Assembly (NCBI RefSeq): GCF_052324685.1
Contig: NC_135222.1
Coordinates: forward strand, 7,293,414-7,357,413
Origin: Brachyhypopomus gauderio
Taxonomy: Eukaryota; Chordata; Actinopteri; Gymnotiformes; Hypopomidae
Direction of reading: 5' to 3'
Length of the DNA: 64,000 bases
The position numbers were made by a program, and so were the translations under genes. Each line of letters opens with the position of its first letter. Position 1 is the stretch's first letter. This document shows positions 56,766 through 64,000 of the stretch, piece after piece. The notes beneath the pieces are model-generated. The model was given only the letters and a program-made list of their open reading frames with translations, did no database searches and was not told where the DNA came from.

Positions 56766-59700
56766 TTACAGCACAATGAGGAGGATGATCACGACAAACA
56801 GAATGGCCATCAAAACACCGATCGCGCACCACTGCCGCCGGTCTGTGGAGGCAAAGCCGTCAGACGGTTAGACGGAAGTCTTGTGTCGCGTTTCTCACTG
56901 CTCATCCAAGGCTCGACATTCTGTACTGACATTGAGTAATTTCCATTGTTGTTAGTATAACATCATTGCCCATGTCTTTATTTACTTTGTATATATCTGA
57001 CTGTAACCCTTTTTTTCCACCAATCACCACTCTGAACCAAGAACTTCCTCTGAGAGTCCCTGAGGCCACACTTCCTGCGTTCATCACCTGATGCCTTATA
57101 AGGGCCGCAGTCTTACAAGCCCGGGCGTCCTCTCCCCTGAACTCTCTAACTCCAGGAAACATGGGGTGGATCCGAACAGGAAGTGCATTCATGGTTGAAT
57201 TCCCTCTTAAACATGTTCTATTGGTACATCCAGTTGTTAGTTCACTAAATAAAAGTATTTTAAAGAACAATACAGTTTAATGCGTTTAAGCCTAACTGTG
57301 CTCTTTAAAATCACAATCACCATACCTAAAATAGAGAAACTAAAATAAGTAAATCTGTTGATCCAGCCCTTGGGTTACTTACCACTGGTCATGTGGGACA
57401 CTTTAGCCAACTTCTTCATCACATTATCCAGTTTTGACTGGGTGTTATCCACCTCATGACCAAAGTCATCAAGCATTCTGCAGACAGCCATTGAAAATGT
57501 TTGGTTGCATTGCAAGATCAGCAAAATGACCAGCAAGCTTTTCAATGGAGAAACTGAGAGCATGTTTGTTAAAACACCATCAGAATGAAGGATTCCTCTC
57601 TAGTAGCGAGGCATTTTAATACTAATGGACCCTGCATTAATAACATATGTTTGAACTGCAAGCTGTTTGTTACAGCAGCAATGAAATTAAGAAACTCAAA
57701 GAAAAAGTACTCATATAAACTCTTGGAAACCCACAGAATGAATGTTATGATTTCAACATCAACATTTCTTTATATACATGCTGGTTCCTCCTCCTATTAA
57801 TTCAGAAGCACTTTGCTTGCACAGCTGATGAAGGACCTCTTTCCAAAACATCCTGTTTAATCATCAGTTTTGAATGTATCTTCATCTTTTACTAGTGTAC
57901 TATGCAGCTACACACCTAAAATATTCTGTAGATTGATTATATATATATTAAAAATGTATTATATAAATTTTTCAGACTAAAAAGTTCCTTAGAAAATTCC
58001 TTAAATAATCTCTCCAAGATTAAAAGTTTTATGTCTTGGTAAATGTAATATAATTCTCCCATTTTACATATTATTCTACATTTTGCTCATGTTTGTATGA
58101 AAACAAGGACTGTATAGTTTTAGCAATATCACCTGTTTAAAGTCCAAAAAATCAAAACCAAACAAGTTATCAGATTTGCTTACACCGCCTGTTCGTCAAG
58201 CTCCTGTCCAATCCTTTGGGACATGTTCTTCAAGACACCAATGGTCCCAGACACCAGTTCCAACTGCTCATCTTGCTGCTCTGCTATGACCTACCACACA
58301 ACACGCACACCCACCCACGCAAACATGTCACTTCATAACCAATCCAGCAACACGATACAGCAAAATGTTGAGCTGTTAATTAACTGATTGCTGCTTGGTT
58401 GTTTGCATGCTCCTGAATAGCTTCTCTTCCTAAAATACATATTTTCACCAAAGAAAAAAGGTCCATCATAAGGAACGCAGCCCTGCACTGTGCTACAATC
58501 ATGACTATACGCTCCACCTTCCTACCTGCTGCTGTGTCTGCTGCTCTTCAATAAACTGGGAATTGGCTGTCTGCAGCTCTTGATCCAAACGGGTGTACTT
58601 ATCTCCTCCTGGTTGCCAGATTGGGCCACGAGACCCCCCATCCGCCAGCAGAGCCTGACACGGATATTACAGAGCACACTTCATTGAATAACATGCTATT
58701 GATAACAGTTGTAATGTAAAATTTTGTTAAAACAAATATATTTCTCAATGGAGAAATCGATATGTTCAACACAATCAGCATGAACATACATCATACAACC
58801 TGAGATGAAGTATTTAGATATAATGTATCAGTTAATTTTCAGTTAATATTAACATAAGCTCATTTAAATAAGTAATCACAAACCTGTCTGTTTTTCTTGT
58901 CTGACACAGATACAGCCATTGGACTGGCCATGTGGTCTTTCATTTCCTGAAAAACAGATAGAAACAAACTAGGGGGCAAATCCGAATTTGCGAGTACAGT
59001 ACATGTTTCACTAGTATTAAAATGTAATCAAAGAAAGTGCACAACATCCCATTACAGTTAACTCACCTTCACTGCCTGCCTTGTGCTGGTGATGAAGGCT
59101 TTCCGCTTGGTCAGCTCCACAGTATCAAGATTAAACTTCCGTGGATTTGCTTCAACAATGCTTGAAATTACTGTTAAGGCATTAATGCTGGAACCAGCAC
59201 TGTTAATGATGATGATGCCTCTACAACTATGAGACTCAAAAGCACTGCAAGGATATTAATGGTCTCATCCAAGTCCTCGAGGTCCCACTCGATGGACCTC
59301 AAACTGTTCCTCAACTCATTGGTGGTCCAGTCGATCTCCTCCTTGGTGGCACCGCCAGGATCCTGTAGTAACTCGTTCCATCTCTGATGCAGGCCTTGCG
59401 CTGTGTTAAGAGCCTTCTGGACCTCTCTAAACATCGTAAATTAATTATTCCGTGCACATTGAGAACTTAAAAAGTGGAAAAAATGTTAAAATGCTTCCGT
59501 GAGTATTGATTATTTTGCATAGAGTAGCTAAAAATACGGTTGTGTTTCTGTGAATTGACGTTAGCAAACTAGTTAATTTCCATAGCATCACTAGTGAAAG
59601 TCTTGTCCGAAACTAATGACAGAAGACATGTCCCTTCGCACATCCTCTCCATTTAAACATACATAATTATAGTTAACAGATAAACCTATACTGTTCAATT

Positions 59701-60286
59701 ACATTCATACACATTTGCAATGTGTTAACATATAGTTAGATATGACAATCAAATCTGCCTCAAATTTCGGCTCAAGGAAATTAGCAAAATAGCTAGACAG
59801 CAATCTAAACTTGAACAGATAGCTGTCAACTACAGTTTAAAGAACACCTAAACAAATATTTTGGTATTTTAAAAAGACCTTAAAGCAAATTATAGAAGGT
59901 GGAGGAAAGAGTCTTAAAACCTTACATGCCAGATACCAATGTAACAAGAAACATTATTGTGTTAGCTAACTAGCTAGCATATCTTGTTAGCACTGCCAAA
60001 GCTACTAGAACACAGGCTAACTTTGTTATATGACAAAACAGGCAAATGGTTTAATTTGTGTTTGTAGCCCGACGTTGACAAAGACCCCCAGATTAATGAG
60101 CTATTCTGTTACATAACACATGTACACTGGCTAGATATTTAAAGTAGCGGGCTAGCTAGCTAACCTATTGTTCAGGCCCTGGAAACGCTGCGGTTAGACT
60201 CCAAATTTGCTAAACTAGCTAACTAGGTTAATGACTTACGACACTACTTACCCTTTGACGACGAAGAACGGATCTTCCATCGACAT
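56766..60286 (-). CDS. stx6: Syntaxin-6, 256 aa
   Basis: A Qc-SNARE of the trans-Golgi network and endosomes, working in retrograde and homotypic endosome fusion. Exons in gene order: 60252-60286, 59257-59426, 59067-59161, 58884-58946, 58526-58654, 58184-58290, 57383-57477, 56766-56842; total 257 codons. Residues 1-12 are [12 protein letters not shown]. The N-terminal three-helix domain follows ([20 protein letters not shown]). The SNARE motif lies in exons 5-7, about residues 163-225 ([36 protein letters not shown]). The tail anchor is [17 protein letters not shown]. Human STX6 has 255 residues. The intron between exons 2 and 3 has U12-type signals and AT-AA ends. Confidence 0.96.
59162..59256 (-). 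other. Probable U12-type (minor spliceosome) AT-AA intron in stx6
   Basis: On the minus strand exon 2 ends ACCATTA and the intron starts ATATCCTT, the exact U12 donor consensus. A branch-site match CCTTAAC (59173-59179) lies about 12 bases before the 3' end, the usual U12 distance. The join that keeps frame and gives ETISIVEANP, as in human STX6, leaves AA as the last intron bases. No GT-AG pair gives that protein. Confidence 0.75.
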
Positions 60287-63125
<2,839 letters not shown>

Positions 63126-64000
63126 TAGCCGCTACGCTTGATTTGAACTGTTTATTTAAAACGCACATAGGTGTAACGTTCACACATGGCCGTGTGCTGT
63201 ACTTCTTGTCCGGGTTACCCTGTAACACGTGGGACGTGGGCGGACTTCCCCACCACACCAGCAGCGCTACCGAGTACAAACTGGGCCTGTTCTGTTTGGG
63301 CATGCTTGTGTAAACGAAAGAATGTGAATGTGCTGGTACTACTACATACAATTACCATGTCAAAAGAATGACACCCTTGAGTTTAAATGTAACATCTAGA
63401 CAATGGGTTCCGTAAAAATTTAACCAGCAGTTTGAAGAATCATTGTTAGTGTGAAATGTTGTGCTAATGACATCTGTACAGAGTTAAAGGTTACATTGAT
63501 GTAGGATATACTGACTACAGCAATCCCAGAATCTCCAAGGCTGAGGCCACTGTATTTTCCAGATGTCTTTGTTTTATAAAGACCTGTACATTTGTAACAT
63601 TGTTCCTGTACATATTGTTTCCAATGTTGTATTCTGAATCTATGTATTTTAGTATTTACTATCATGACACTTACGTGATGACCACGTATTAAAACTTTGA
63701 AATGATTGGATCCTTTTTGAACCTTTATTTCCAAGTTGCCTGGTTTGAATACCATACATCTAAAACGAACCACTTTTACATCATCAAACTCCAGTATTGT
63801 TAAGGAAAATGAATTCCTACATTTCAGTATTGCTGAACTTTCAATACTGGTGTAACTTGTTTTTATGACTACTGTAAGAGTATGACTCACCAGCATTTAA
63901 TACTGAAAGTCCAGTCATTAAACACAATCTTAAGTGTCAAAAACCCACGACAATGGTAGTGCAAAGAGTCAGAGTGCTTGGATCTCTGTCTTCAATATAA
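63126..64000 (+). other. ier5 3' UTR and downstream
   Basis: AT-rich, with ATTTA-like words typical of unstable immediate-early mRNAs. ATTAAA at 63688-63693 is the best polyadenylation signal. No further gene is supported to the window's right edge. Confidence 0.55.

Noticed and set aside
63420-63896. 158-codon open frame on the minus strand below ier5
   Set aside because: Antisense to the ier5 3' UTR, no recognisable domain, no supporting signals.

Overview
The window is from a ray-finned (teleost) fish nuclear genome. Support: intron-rich vertebrate genes with short introns, several Tc1-type transposons and a tRNA-derived SINE, and very many (GT)n, (GA)n and (TA)n microsatellites. The species cannot be named from sequence alone; the Tc1 load would suit an ostariophysan. 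Exons were placed by reading splice sites and phases by eye and comparing with remembered human proteins. No database search was run.

Layout, left to right: lama3 (laminin alpha-3, minus, 3' part cut off by the window's left edge; 181-11468); a cathepsin L-like protease (minus, 13099-15684); ankrd29 (plus, 16562-22182); vps4b (plus, 23152-27576); plekhb2 (minus, 30177-35398); a KIAA1614 homologue with a C-terminal PDZ domain (plus, 38101-51937); stx6 (minus, 56766-60286); and ier5 (plus, single exon, 62292-63125). For all complete genes the exon phases close into one open frame: 349, 298, 435, 204, 999, 256 and 277 residues. The vps4b frame needs one comment, because one splice donor is not canonical.

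The genes do not form an operon-like unit. They are neighbouring vertebrate loci: a basement membrane chain, a lysosomal-type protease, an ankyrin protein, ESCRT-III disassembly (vps4b), endosomal PH protein (plekhb2), a trans-Golgi/endosome SNARE (stx6) and a stress-induced nuclear regulator (ier5). LAMA3 and ANKRD29 are neighbours in human 18q11, and KIAA1614, STX6 and IER5 are neighbours in human 1q25, which supports the gene names.

The non-genic interest lies in mobile and repeated DNA: an apparently intact Tc1 transposon with the D153/D244/E279 triad inside a KIAA1614 intron; a decayed Tc1 in plekhb2; a 36-bp minisatellite that seems to have grown from the plekhb2 exon 4 splice donor and has itself been invaded twice; a 155-bp hAT-type element with perfect 8-bp target duplication in the cathepsin gene, next to a 44-bp duplication of a splice donor; a solo LTR; a perfect 39-bp inverted repeat beside a (TA)n tract; and a probable U12-type AT-AA intron in stx6. 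I found no CRISPR array, rRNA, convincing tRNA or wholly new gene system.
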